DNA of 64,000 bases, taken from Narthecium ossifragum. Lineage: Eukaryota; Streptophyta; Magnoliopsida; Dioscoreales; Nartheciaceae. Where the stretch lies: assembly GCA_963920575.1 (NCBI GenBank), contig OY986974.1, positions 7,750,610 through 7,814,609 on the forward strand, in the 5' to 3' direction. The position numbers and the translations under genes are program-made. Below, piece by piece: positions 25,480-37,904 of the stretch (the stretch's first letter is position 1; each line of letters starts with the position of its first letter). The notes under the pieces are model-generated. The model saw only the letters and a list, made by a program, of their open reading frames with translations, made no database searches and had not been told where the DNA came from.

Positions 25480-26230
25480 GCCTGTTATAGAATGCAATCG
25501 AAAGATAGATCTTTTCAACTCGCCTGCTCATTCATACAGCCGCGGGCACATGTAATCCATTCCCAATCGGAATCATATCAGATGAACAGTTGTGCGACAA
25601 AGAACAGAGAAGAGAATTAGGTGAGAGTGTGTTGCGAGCGTGCTCATAGGCTCGTCTTCCTGGCCGTCGACCGGGTCGAGCTAGCAGAAGAGAGGCCGAG
25701 GAGACTAGTCCGAGTGGTCCGACCGCGGGACTGGGCGTTGGGGGTAGCGAGGCCGGCGCTCGGTGATGTCGGGATTGGCCAGCGACGGGATCTTCGGGCG
25801 GCAGCGAGGGAGTGAGAGAGAGAGATCGGGTGGAGAGAGGGATCTGGGAAGAGAGCTGAAGGCAGAGGAGACTGGCGGCGGAGTTCCGGGGAGGCCTGCG
25901 TCGAGGTGGAAAGACAGTGGGAGAGCTCAGCGTTTCGGCGAGGGGGGGCTTGGGAAGGACGAGTGGCCGGCGAGAGGGGTGGGGCTTGGATTGGAGACGG
26001 CAATGGAGGAGGGGAGGAAAATGGGGGCGGGGGGTGGCGGAGCTTGGCGTCTGTGGAGGGCCGCGATCGGCGCCAGCGGCGGGAGATCGGGGTCGCTTCG
26101 AAACCGTAAAACAGAGTGAGCCGACGGAGTGGCGGATGGTGAGGCGGCTCAAGGAGGGGGAGATTGAGTAATAATAAAAGTGATTAAAAAGTGGGACCCG
26201 TTAACTTCCCGCCAGTTTCTTTCCCGCCAA
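25480..26230 (-). promoter_or_regulatory. GC-rich ORC1 upstream region with E2F-like sites
   Basis: Two E2F-type sites lie close together: TTTCCCGCC at 26220-26228 and CTTCCCGCC at 26205-26213. Plant ORC genes are known E2F targets expressed at G1/S. The stretch 25620-26160 is GC-rich and low in complexity; a 206-codon open frame there (Pro/Ser/Arg-rich) is more likely 5' UTR than protein. The sites could also serve an unrecognised transcript to the right. Confidence 0.55.
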
Positions 26231-27402
26231 CTCCAGTTCCCCTGACTGTCCGGCCCATCCTACTCTCTTAACCTGTTCCGGCATGAGAGATGGTGGATTA
26301 GGCCCGTTCCCCTCCTTGGCTACCATGGAGAGAGTATATGACGCAAAGCCGCGATTGATTGCGGTGGATGCAATATATTGCATTGAAGATATCAGTTGAG
26401 AATAATTTCCTCTCTAATTTCTTCCCTCTCAATTTCATTTCTCTCTCTATCGGTCTATATTTCCATTTACATAATGAGTTTCACTCATAATTGCATTCAA
26501 AAGATCATTGACGACACATCCTCAGACTCATCATCTAAGTACGAGTTTCAAGATCTGTTAATCATGGAAGCAGAAAGATGATGGAGTATGAATCATCATC
26601 TGTGATGTCTACTACTCGCTATAGTTTTATCCTTGACGTTTGAAGTTTGGTCGAATGTGAAGAACAATATTCTTATTCTTTATGGCCTTACTTGTCTCAG
26701 AGAAGGGAAGATTCATAATTATGTTGAGTTATTAAGAAATATTTTTGTTCATAGGGCTAAGATTCATAGAAAAAGAGGCTATGGTAATTTGCATGTAATA
26801 TGAAATCTTGAACTTGTTCGGAATGCTTTATACTCATTACTGATCTCTTTTGTTTTTTACCGCCTTTGCTAGATAGTGATTTAGGTTTGCATAGCTATTT
26901 TCTCAGCAAGAATCATTTATATATAGTGAATCTCGTTGAGCAGTACAAGATTGCCATTAAGTATTGCCCGAGTACAAACGGGGATGCCCCTATAGTGAAG
27001 CCAATATTTTTGTGATCTTAAAAGAAATCTATAGATAAGATTGTGTCTTCTAAATGCAGTAGTGGTAAGAATTATGCATGAAAGGCTCTCATTTTGTAGT
27101 TTAATGTTTCAGTACAAGTCTTTGCAATCTATGTGTATATTGTAAGGACTAATGGGTGTGCATGATTGTTTTGATCGACAATTTGTGAAAGTTCAATAAT
27201 GTTACAATATTGGTTTTTGAAGACATCATTGGAAGTCAATTTCTGTTAAAATAGGGGATAGAGTATGTTGGTTATTACCATCTATAGTACATTTCTTCTA
27301 CATGTTCAATTGAAGAAAAGTGGCATTTTTATACCGGTGTTCTCATTTTTTGACAATGAAATTTTTTTGTTATTTTTCATAGGTACTAGGAGAATGAGAC
27401 AC
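26231..27402. other. Unrecognised sequence, possibly a decayed gene or transposon
   Basis: Short plus-strand stretches have protein-like composition (26474-26580, an acidic Ser-rich start MSFTHNCIQKIID; 26640-26850; 26860-27010) but stops intervene and I recognise no family. It may be the left part of the PIF/Harbinger element that continues beyond the LTR at 27403-32244, but that is a guess. Confidence 0.3.
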
Positions 27403-28289
27403 TGTGAGGACCTGTACCTCCAATAGTCCAACCCAGTCCGACCACGTTAGGTCGACGGTCTGGTTTGGGTGGTTTGGCTCGGTTGGCTTTGGTTTGCGAT
27501 CGGTTGATCGCATCACTGTTTTTGGACCCCAAGGACAATTCGGTAAAATTGTGCCTTGTCGGTCGGTTTTACACCCACGTAGTGCATACACAGCCTTGGA
27601 TTGATGTATTTGATTGATTAGGTCTTTAGGGACGTTCCCGATCAAAAGATCGAAGCTCGATCAAGAAAGATCGAACGGATGGCTGAAATCGAAAGTAACT
27701 TATTATAAATACCCGTTTTCTCTCCATTAGGATTTCTTTTGGACCATTTTGGGGCTGAGGCTTTGGGAGAGGGGGTTGCGGCTGGAGAGGAGAAAAGAAA
27801 AGGTTTTAGGCCATCCTAAACCCCTAAAGCTTGGAGGAGCTCTTAGATCTAATACCTAGAGGTAGGGTTTCTATTGTAACATGGTTTAGACTCTACTAGC
27901 TTAGACTAGGGCATGTTTGAATGCATGCTAGTCTTGAAGATGTTTTAATCAAGTTATTCTCGGATTTTCGAGGTTTTCCCCCAAACCCTCTTTCACAGCC
28001 ACTTCTTCTTGGAACTCTCCTAATTATCTGTAAGGAATCTCGTAAAGCTTGATTCACAAAAATTATAGATCTTTGAGTCTACTTCCAGATCCAAGTTATT
28101 TCATATTTTTATAGTTTTTTATTATTATGATTTATAGTGAATTATCTCGTGCACTGTGACGTAGCAGACTTTTCAGCATTTCGGGGTTTTCTTGGCAGAT
28201 TCTTTGAGCAGTGTTTCGATGACTTCCCAACCACTATTTCTTATATATTTTTAATATGTTGTACCTGGCATAGGATAGATGATGGCTAC

Positions 28290-30961
28290 TGTGAGGACCC
28301 GCTCCTCTATTCATGTGGCTCGTTGTTGACCGCAAGGGCAATTTGGTAAAATTGCGCCTTGTTGGTTTATTTCACACCCGTGTGTGCACACACATGCCTT
28401 GTTTTGGTGTATGTGTTTGAATAGGATGGTTAGGTGGACCCCGGGATCGAAAGATCCGAAATTGGGCTTGAACCGGGCCCAATTTCCCTTCCCAGCGCAG
28501 GTTGGATCGATCCGACTCGCACTAGGGAAGAGTTGCCGCCAGTGGAGTTCGGATCGATCCGAGGTGGAGTTCGGATCGATCCAAAGCGCACTGAGGCGTC
28601 TGTATAAGAACAGACGTCGTGCTTCCTTCTCCCTTTTTCCCGATCTCGCCGCTTCGGAGCTCGTTGCCGGCGAAACCTCGGAAGGAGATAGGAATATCCA
28701 AGGCGTTGCTTCGTGGATTGAAGCAGCTCTTGTGAGGTAGGGTTCCTACCTACGACATTATCGGGTTTTCCTCGTGTTCTTCGTTGTTTCCGCCGGATTT
28801 AGATGGGATTTGTGTAGATCTCCATGCATAGGTGATGTTTTCCGGTTTTGAAGCCATGGATAGCTTCGTAGGCATCGGCTCTACCAACTCACCAAGTTTG
28901 GTGAAGTTTGGTGAAGTTTTCCGGCCATGACCGCCATCGAAAGCTGGCCGGAGGGCCGGTTGGGATCGATCCGATCCAAGTTGCACTCAGGGCGACCTGT
29001 TCATTGGTGGAAGTCGGATCGATCCAAGGTGGTAGTTGGATTGATCAGACTTGTCCCAGGAACAGTGCCTGAGGGAATGGCTTTACGTGGTTTTACTAGC
29101 CGGATCGATCCAAGGGTGAGTTGGATCGATCCCAAGGCTAGTCGGATCGATCCAAGAGCTAGTTGGATGGATCGACTGTGGACATTTTCTCGGTTTTCCA
29201 AGCCGGATCAATCCAAGAGCAAGTTGGATCGATCCGAGAGCAAGTCAGATCGATCCAAAGATGTTGGATCGATCCCACTTGTGCCAGAACGCCTGTTTGA
29301 GGCTGTTTTGCCCGTGGGGCTTCGTATATATGCGATTTTTAGCGGTTTTGCCCGCGGGGCTTGCTATGAGGGTTCTGCGTACAGCTTTCTGATATGTTTA
29401 GTAGTATAGCTATAAACTGTTGTTTGTTTACAGCTTTGTGGTTGAACCGGGAGAGTGGTGACTCCCGGGATTGTGTAGAATAAATGGGCTGAATGTATGC
29501 CCCTACTGCTTGAGATTATCTGCATGCTTCTTTACTATTTCGTGGTGAACCGAGGGAGTCATGACCCTCGGGAGTGGTTAGTATAAATGGGCCGAAGGTG
29601 TGCCCCTGCTTGATGCTTGCTTATACTGCTTTCTTTATTATTTGTTTGTTTCCTTGCGCATTATAGACATGATAGGCTAGTCGTGGGTTGGGGTTTGTCC
29701 CTAGTATTCCAGAATCAAATGCTAAGTTGTGGTTAGCGTTACCCCGTAATGGGTTGTCCTGCTTGGTATCCAGCATGGGGACAGGTGTCCTACATGGGCT
29801 GAGGTTCTCCCTGTTGAGACGGGAGAGGTCTGCATGGGTAGGAACCCTGAGGGGGTAATGATGGGACAGGTGAGTTCCCGGTTTGGACTTACCCTTTGAT
29901 TTGGAGTTTGGGGGTTGTATTGACTCTGTGCTTTGAGGGCTGGGAGATGGTTGTCGTAACCTCGGTCGTTCCGCCAAGTGTGGAGGTTCCGCTTGGAGAG
30001 GGATGTCCTACGGGTAACGTCATGTCCACCCTGTGTCAGGGACTGTCGGAGGTGGACCACCCTTGAGCAGTGGCCATCGGAGGACATACTTTGGACAACC
30101 CATTACCCGTTACCCCGTAATGGGTTGTCCTGCTTGGTATCCAGCATGGGGACAGGTGTCCTACATGGGCTGAGGTTCTCCCTGTTGAGACGGGAGAGGT
30201 CTGCATGGGTAGGAACCCTGAGGGGGTAATGATGGGACAGGTGAGTTCCCGGTTTGGACTTACCCTTTGATTTGGAGTTTGGGGGTTGTATTGACTCTGT
30301 GCTTTGAGGGCTGGGAGATGGTTGTCGTAACCTCGGTCGTTCCGCCAAGTGTGGAGGTTTCGCTTGGAGAGGGATGTCCTACTGGTAGCGTCATGTCCAC
30401 CCTGTGTCAGGGACTGTCAGAGGTGGACCACCCTTGAGCAGTGGCCATCGGAGGACATACTTTGGACATGTGCCCTTCGGGTTATTGACGGGATTTATGG
30501 GATCCTTGGCAGGCCTCGGTACTTTGCACAGAGTTAGTACTGTTGGTGTCGCCTTTCCTTGTGAGTGTCGTAAAGTAGAACCATGCTGAGCTTTGGCTCA
30601 TTCCTACCTGGACCGTGTTGTTTGCAGGTGCAGGTACCAGCGCTTCTCCTGTGGGCCCCCGGTGTTCGTCCTGCGGCAGCGCGTCGCCCGCCGACCATGT
30701 ATGAGGGACAGGACGGCTTTTACTGTGCTTTTGCGGAGACCCCTGAAGATGTATTAATTCTTTTTGATAATTGTAACTGTTGTAAATTTGTATAACTTTG
30801 ATGTATATAACGTTTTGTTATAGTAGGTGTCAGCTTTACTTCCGCCTTTTGTTTATTATATCTGTCTCCGCCTGTTGGTTGTCAGTAGATGTAGGTTTCC
30901 TCCCCTCGTATCCCGGTCCGGGATGGGTTTCCTGGGCGGGGGTGCGACAACTTGGTATCAG
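28290..30961 (+). mobile_element. 5' LTR plus primer-binding site of a truncated Gypsy-like element
   Basis: It starts TGTGAGGACCCGCTCCTC (28290) and ends GGGGGTGCGACA (30949), followed directly by TTGGTATCAG, the iMet primer site (30952-30961). The rest of the element is missing: the host LTR resumes after about 12 bases. GATCGATC clusters lie at 28503-28585 (before a TATAAGA at about 28604) and at 28963-29275. No matching target duplication is visible, consistent with a later deletion. Confidence 0.75.
29738..30468. repeat. 371-bp tandem duplication inside an LTR
   Basis: 29738-30108 and 30109-30468 are nearly identical ('gttaccccgtaatgggttgtcc' to 'gaggacatactttggaca'), with only a few substitutions such as acgggtaacg against actggtagcg. 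Confidence 0.92.
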
Positions 30962-32394
30962 TAGATGTATAACTCTGATGTATATGCATGGCCCATGAGA
31001 GGTTTGATGAAATGTCAAAAGGAGAAGACATGAGGTAAAAGGGTGTGAAATGCTATGTTTTGGGTTGATGAATGCATAGCTTTTGTGTTAGCAAGTCTTG
31101 TGGAGGCATGATTGGTTATATTCTAATATTGGTATGTTTCAAGTTATGGAATGTTAGTAAGTTCTTGGAGAGCTTGGATGTTTAGTTTTTAGCTTGATGC
31201 TAGTGAACCCATGGTGGGTTGTAATGATAGCTTTATGTTGAATCTATGCCTTGTTAGCCTCTGGTATGCCTATGTTCAGCTAGCCTTGCTTATATATATA
31301 TGTATTTAGCTCTCTTTGAATATGTTGTATGCTACACTTGATATGTTTGATGAAATGTCATATAAAGACACCTAGGCTAGTTGATTGTGTAGGCTCATGC
31401 ATGATGCTTGCATTAGAGGCATTTAGGCTAGGTCGTAGGTGATGGGTTCGATCGCCGATCCGAGGGTCTCGGGTAGCTCAGATCTAGATGAGTTTAGGCC
31501 AGGGTCGGGTCTAGGTGCTTGCGATCGAGGCTACGGGTAGACGTGCGTCCCCTTGATTGTTTTGAGGATTGATTGATCTTCTGGAACCTTAGTCTTAGTG
31601 GTTATTGGGAGGTAGCCTAATGTCTGATGGTCGACGCCGATTCAGCTGAGCCCACAGTTGGCAGGGTAGTAGCCCGGACTGTGAGGGAGAGCGATGGGTC
31701 GATTGCGAGCTTCGGCTTAGATTGTGACTTCCCTTGAGCTAAGACTTAGGCGCCAGATTACATTGTTTATTTATATCAATTATATTAGTTAGTTTCTTGT
31801 GTGTCGTTAGTTCGTCACCTACTGGGCATTGTTGCTCACCCTACCTGGGTTGCATCGGTGATGCAGGTCGATGCAGTTCTTTCTTTCAAGTGGTCTTCTA
31901 GAAGATGACGTGACATTCTCGAGGTGATTGAGGACTTGGAGCTTTGATGAGTTCTTCTACAACTAATTTACAGTTTTAATTAATAATATATAAAATTGAT
32001 GTATGATCCAATGTATTTGAGGATAGAATTGTATCAATTCTAGATTCATGTATTTGAGAAAGTTTGCAATAGTTATTAATGTAAATTTTGAGGAATGTAA
32101 TATTTAGTAGTTTCCTTCTTTACACTTTGTATATTTGTTTAAATTCATAGTAGTTTGCTATACTATTGCGCCAGTTGATGATGTTGAACAGGTTTAGGTG
32201 GCTCACTCCCGATATGGATGAGTTTTCTGGGTCGGGGCGTGACAGAAACTAAGGCTAACTTATCGGCCTGTCCATGTGAATACGCTTGATGATGCTGTCA
32301 AAGAGCTTGCCATCAAAAGCACATGTTTAGTAATATCTATGCTTTTCTAGAGTTGTTTAGATTTGCCAAGATACCTCTCTACAAGGCCATCAAC

Positions 32395-33275
32395 GTCTTT
32401 ACTACGATTATTTTCCAAACCTATCGGTGCTTCATGTCGATATATTTCAAAAGAGATTTCGGATGAGTCGTGATCGTTTTATTCGCATCCAATATGAGAT
32501 AGAAGCTCGTAAATCATATTATTAATAAAGGAGAAATGATACAGGGAGACTAGGGTTATCGTCTCTTCAAAAGATAACAGTATCAATGAGAGTGCTAGCA
32601 TATGGAGTGGTTGCAGATTTTATGGATGAGTACGTGAGGGCTGATCAAAGCATATCCATAAAGAGTCTTAAGAAATTTATTAAAGCTGTGATTTCTACTT
32701 TTGATTATGAGTATTTACAATCACCAAATAGCGATGACATAACTAGATTGCTAGCAATTAGTGAAGATCGTGGATTTGCAGGGATGTTATGGAGTATTGG
32801 CAGCATGCATTGAAAGTGGAATAATTACTTGGCTTCATGGCAAGGTATGTATACCAGTCACATTCACGAGCCAACAATTATTTTGGAAGATATAGCGTCA
32901 TATTATATGTTCATATGACATGCATTTTTTGGACTACCATGGACACTCTTAATGATATTAATGTGTTAGAACGATTTTCATTATTCTCTGAACTATCTCA
33001 ACGACGTGCTATTGCTGTCAACTGCTTAATAATGGTCATAACTATTCAATGGGCTACTATCTAACGGACGGTACATATCCTTTGTGGGCAAAGTTTGAAA
33101 AGACGATTTGAGCTCCACAAACCATCAAGACTAAACATTTTGCAAAGTGCAAATAAGTTGCAAGGTAGGATGTTGAATGTGCATTTCTTCAAGCACGATT
33201 AGCAATTGTGCGTGGACCTGCACATTTTTTCAAATACGAAATCCTTGAAGGCATCATGATAACCATGCTTAATTG
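32395..33275 (+). pseudogene. PIF/Harbinger transposase, decayed
   Basis: Plus-strand frames carry recognisable pieces of the plant PIF/Harbinger (DDE_Tnp_4, ALP1-like) transposase in order: an N-terminal MSRDRFIRIQ piece, LGLSSLQKITVSMRVLAYGV (about 32548-32610), a DDITRLLAISEDRGFAGML piece, a DDE-core region near 32830-32960, and RLAIVRGPAHFF at about 33200. At least eight stops or frame changes intervene. The first intact frame (32586-32813) is only 75 codons. No terminal repeats or TTA/TAA duplications could be located. Confidence 0.75.
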
Positions 33276-33693
33276 GTTGGTGTTTTTTTTTGGAGGGGGA
33301 GGGGATTTAAGGCGCGAGGTTTGATAGCTAGATTAAGAGTTGATTTATTAAAGTATGATCATCAACAATTCTTGTGATCATTGATTAATCCCTAGAAGAT
33401 GTAGTGTTTCTTTTTTAGAGAGAGTACATAAGCACTTAAGTAATTAATATCACGAGGAGCTTAAGCTCTTTGTTTTTCTTATTCTCCTTTTCTCTATTTC
33501 TCTATTACATGGCCGCAACTTTCCTATATATATGTCTTATTCTCTTATCATGCTTGCTAAGAGATGCTGGGGTTACTTTTAACAAGAGTTTTCATTTATT
33601 TTATGTATGGTTATTGGTTGGAGTTTCGATATTACATATTTATTTTATTTAAATTATTAAATATGTATCTTTCCATTTTACAATAGGCTGAAT
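33276..33693. other. AT-rich spacer, nothing recognised
   Basis: T-rich tracts only. It may be 5' sequence of the following hAT element. Confidence 0.4.
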
Positions 33694-36250
33694 TATGTCT
33701 GATCAATGAGAAGATCACAACTCTGATCCAACTCCTACTTCTAATCCATGTCCTTCTTCATGTCCATATCCCGTTTCAAATCCAATTGCTTTAGATTCAA
33801 CTTATGAGTCACCTAAAAAGAGAATATTGACTTTCGTTGTTTGGAATGATTTTGAGAAAGTTAAGATGGATGAGAAGGATTTTGCTATCTGTAAGACATT
33901 TAGAATAAAACTCAAAGCATCAAGTAATAATGGAACATAAAGGTTTGCATGACCATTTGGGAGGTGTAAAAAGTTGAAAAGTGTGAATATAAGACAACAA
34001 TTTGCAAGTTAATCATAAAAGAAGAGAACAAACAGAATATCACGCTTTTGTTTTTGATAAAGATGCCGCATGATATAAGCTTCATGTTAGATCACTGAGC
34101 ATGAATATCCTATGTCCATAGTTAAGCATACAGGTTTCAGTAGATTTGTTAATGCCATCCAACCTTTGTTCAAGCAAGTTTCAAAAACTACAGTGAATAG
34201 GGATGGCAATTTGTACCGAACCGACGGAGAACCGAACCGTTCCGCCCCGATTCCTTACCCCAAATCCGTGATTTTGCCCCGTGGATATGGGTTTGGTAGA
34301 ACCCAATAGATCCCCGCGGGGAATGGGGCAAGTTTGGTATAGGTTTTTCCCCGAACCGATTCCCCGCCCCGCCCCATATCTGCCCCGCCCCGACAATTAA
34401 ATTACTAAAATACCCTATATAGTAGTGGGGTTAGTGACTTAGTTATGTTTAAACTATATTATGTCTGGTTGCGTAGTGAGTGATGTAGTACTTGGACCAA
34501 ACTATTTAGTCAATTGCGATATGGAATCTTTAGATGTGGTTCAATGGTTTGAGAATTATTCATGATTATGATTTTGTAAGTGTTTATGCTAAACCGTGGT
34601 GATCCGTGGTTCCCCGAACCCCATTTGGTATGGGGACGGTACGAACTCGCTAATCCCCATGGGAAATGGGGTGGTTTTGGGGCATGGTTTTTTAATGGGG
34701 AATGGGGCGGTTTTGAAGATCCCCGCCCCAATCCTCCCCGTTGCCATCCCTAACAGTGAAGAGTGATATTCTAAAAATTTATGAATGTATAGAAAGAAAA
34801 GACATGTAGGTTGTTGGAGAATCTCACTAGTAGAGTTGTCATTAACTCCAACATGTGAAGTTCAAGCGATACCATGAAAAGTTTCATGACAGTTACTGCT
34901 CGTTTCATTAATGAGTCATGGTTTCTGCAAATCGGGATTTTAAGATATGTTTCATTACTTGTGATGGTTTCTTCCTTTTATTTTCTTTTTACTAGTAAGT
35001 TATAATTTTTTGTTATTTAGATTTATCTATGTGCCTTCTCCATATAATAAGGAAGTTTTGTGTGATGATTTTATTGATTGCTTACTAGATTTGAATATTG
35101 ACAAAAAGTTGTTTACAATTACTTTGGAAAATTGCACCCAAAATGATGCCGTCATTTATAATAAATTGGACACAAATGCATTTTTGTTGGAGGGTGCAAT
35201 GCTTCACACGAGACGTTGTGCACATATCTTAAAGTTGATTGTGAAGGATGTCTTGCATGGAATAGGACGGGGCATTGGGAGAGAATGAAAAATGTCATGT
35301 ATTGGATGGACGTCAATAAAAGGTAGAATTGAGAAGTTTGAAGATGCAGTAAGGTAGTTGAAGATTCCATGTATTAAAAAATTGATATTTAATTGTAATA
35401 CATGTTTGAACTCGACATATTACTCTTCAAGTTGCTATCATGTATAAACATATATTTCCATAATTGAGACAATGTGGTGAAAAACTCAATACTAAAGTGC
35501 CAACTGAGGAAGATTTGGAGATGGCAAAAGAAGCTTGTGGGATGTTGAAGTTATTTTACATTATCACATAATTGGTTTCAGATACTTCTTATCCCACCAC
35601 AAACAAATTTTCTTCACAAATTAATGAAACTAAACTAGCTTTATGTCCCAAATGAGACTATGAAGTTGATGGGATAAAAAATGATGGGAAAATATGCAAA
35701 GTATTGGGATGTTTGTCATCTTACTTTGGGTGTAGCCTTTATCTTGGATCATAAGATTAAATTAGTGGAATACTATTTTTCAAAAAAATATGGGGATGAA
35801 GCTCGATATGAAATTGGAAAAAACTGGCATGACTATTAATCCAAATTGAAGTTGAATGAGACTAGTATTATGCGAGCATCTTCTTCTTATATAATTGAGA
35901 CTACAAATCTAGAAAAGAATGATCCTTTATCTAATTATGATTTATTTGTGAAAATAAATCTATATTAAATCGAAGTTGGACTGTTACTTAGAGGAAAATG
36001 TATTGCTTATATAGAACTCCTCATTTTGATGTGCTAAGATGGTGGAAAACAAATGGAGATATGTTTCCTACTTTGTAAAACATCGCTCGAGATATTTTAC
36101 CCATTCTTATATCAACCATGACTTCAGAATCCGCCATTAACACTAGTGGTAGATTGGTTAGTTCACACCTTAATAGGCTTCATCCAACTACTTTGGAGGC
36201 ATTAATTTGCGCACAAAGTTGGCTAGCAAATGTAGTTTTGGTAAGTATAT
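33694..36250 (+). pseudogene. hAT-family transposase (BED finger to dimerisation domain), decayed
   Basis: Recognisable in order: a degenerate BED zinc finger (VWNDFEKVKMDEKDFAICK, 33839-33897; only one Cys of the first CxxC left), an hAT central part (HTGFSRFVNAIQPLFKQVSK, about 34130-34190), the catalytic RNase-H-like region (LFTITLENCTQNDAVIYNKL and RCAHILKLIVKD, 35110-35250), and the C-terminal dimerisation domain (FDVLRWWKTNGDMFPTL and SSHLNRLHPTTLEALICAQS, 36020-36230). Many stops and frameshifts; the second codon triplet series already meets a TGA at 33706. A MITE interrupts it at 34198-34752. Confidence 0.85.
34198..34752. mobile_element. hAT-type MITE, 555 bp, nested in the hAT pseudogene
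   Basis: Terminal inverted repeats TAGGGATGGCAA / TTGCCATCCCTA. A perfect 8-bp target duplication ACAGTGAA at 34190-34197 and 34753-34760. The interior is rich in CCCCGCCCC phrases and has no coding capacity. The host transposase resumes on the other side. Confidence 0.96.
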
Positions 36251-36774
36251 ACATATAAAGCTATTATGTGATTAGTTATTTTTTTCACTACTTGTGAAAT
36301 TCTTTTCTATTTACTCATTCAGTTATAAGCTTGTCTTATATTCCAACATGAGATAATGACAAAATTTATACCGACAACATTTCATAAGTAATATTAAAAC
36401 TAAAAATTTGATTATTTGATTTGTAGTACTAGCTGTTATAATTTCTTACTTTTTTCAATTGTGATAGCATTTGTTCTCGTGCAGATCTCACAAAGGATAG
36501 GATCATAGATGATCATAGACTGTTATGGATATTGATTTGTCATTTTGAGTCACTTTGTTTGAATTGTTATTTGAAATATTTTTTGTTTGTATTATTTGTG
36601 ACAATTTAAGTTTGACTTATTGAACAATTTTTTGAGTTGTTATTGGTACAATTTACAGCTGGATCGTTAATAGAGACAATTTTTGTTTGAATTGTTTTTT
36701 AAAATGGTATTTATTTAGGGTGTCATAAGATACAATCAATTCAATTTTTGTCAAAATTTTCAAGGCATGGTTCT

Positions 36775-36897
36775 AGTATGCGGGGCGGGTTGGGCTTGGG
36801 GTGCACTCATTGTCAGGACAAGGTGGGGTTGGGGTGTTACTTTAAGTTGCAAGGTTAGGGTTCGGGGAAGGAGAACCCCGCCTCGTTGCCACCCCTA
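36775..36897. repeat. Relic of a GGGATGGCAA-type hAT MITE
   Basis: G-rich phrases (GCGGGGCGGGTTGGG) and the end TTGCCACCCCTA resemble the right end of the MITE at 34198-34752. No partner end or target duplication is visible; it may instead be the right terminus of the hAT element itself. Confidence 0.5.
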
Positions 36898-37757
36898 GGT
36901 TGGGATGACACGACACTTATTGCTAATCTTGGTATGCAGACTAAGGAATACTGCCTCCAGAGGACAGGGGTTTCTAGTGTAAGTGAATTTTGTAATTAGT
37001 TTCGGCTTAAGTGATAAAAAAAAACTATATTGACATACATATAAGCCCTCAATACAAATAGGAATAATACATGCAGTCATGTATTAGAGGAATATATGTC
37101 TCATCGCATCGTCCATGCCAATATCGATGTACATGTCAATGCGCTCCTGATCCATTGAAAATAAGCCAATCTCGAATGACCCCTCCTAAACATTGGAATA
37201 ATGTAAAGAAATTAGGTATGCACAATGAATGGAATAAAAGTCGACAACTTTGACCATATACCCGAGAAGAAAATGCGATAAATAATGTTCGTTAAAAAAA
37301 ACTCAACAAATTTGGTTAGGATCGGAATAAAAAAGGGAGAATTGGCGAGGGGTTCATAGACTAGTCCTATTAACACAATTAGGATAGGCAAAGAAACATT
37401 AAGGCGACAAGTTCAATCTGCACTTAAAAAGTCCAAATTATCCCTACATTATACAACCCGAAATTAATAACCGTTGTTTCTGAAATCATCAGGATTCAGG
37501 AGTATCAATAAATTTATAAATCTTTAAATTACGTGATTTTAGAACGCGTCATTTGGCATTACGAAAACATTCAACATTATTTTCTTAAATTGGAATTAAC
37601 ATAACATGAAATGTGAAAAATAAACATAAAGAAAGAAGTGAAAAATAAAGATAAACAAAAATGGTACAAAATAAACATAAAGTACAAAGAATAAATGAAC
37701 ATAAAGAATAAGTGAAATGAACATAATGTAAAAAGTTACAATAAATGAACAGAGTCA
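36898..37757. other. AT-rich intergenic DNA, no gene seen
   Basis: A simple-repeat-like stretch 'aaataaacataaagaa' occupies 37615-37745. No recognisable coding similarity. Confidence 0.5.
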
Positions 37758-37904
37758 ATGGATGAAGGAGGGTGCAGTGTTTCAGCAACTTGGAGGGCAC
37801 TGCAGGGGATTGTGGACGATCGGAAGTCGTTGGATAAGAGGTCGTTAGGCTTCTTGAGGGCTTCTGACGACGCGTCGGTGAAGTTGGAGGTGGTGGACGG
37901 CGAC

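Larger units (their letters stand above)
27403..32244 (+). mobile_element. Solo-type LTR (Gypsy-like), interrupted by another LTR
   Basis: It starts TGTGAGGACCTGTACCTCC and ends GGGTCGGGGCGTGACA. Flanks GACAC (27398-27402) and GAAAC (32245-32249) differ at one base, as expected for an aged 5-bp target duplication. The TATA box is at about 27705 (TATAAATA). The LTR is made of 27403-28289 and about 30962-32244 (about 2.2 kb) and is split by the sequence at 28290-30961. The right part (31430-31870) matches the minus strand of 45300-45800. Confidence 0.75.

Noticed and set aside
25532..26152. 206-codon frame upstream of ORC1 on the minus strand
   Set aside because: GC-rich, Pro/Ser/Arg repeats, overlapping open frames on both strands, no domain; best explained as 5' UTR or promoter.
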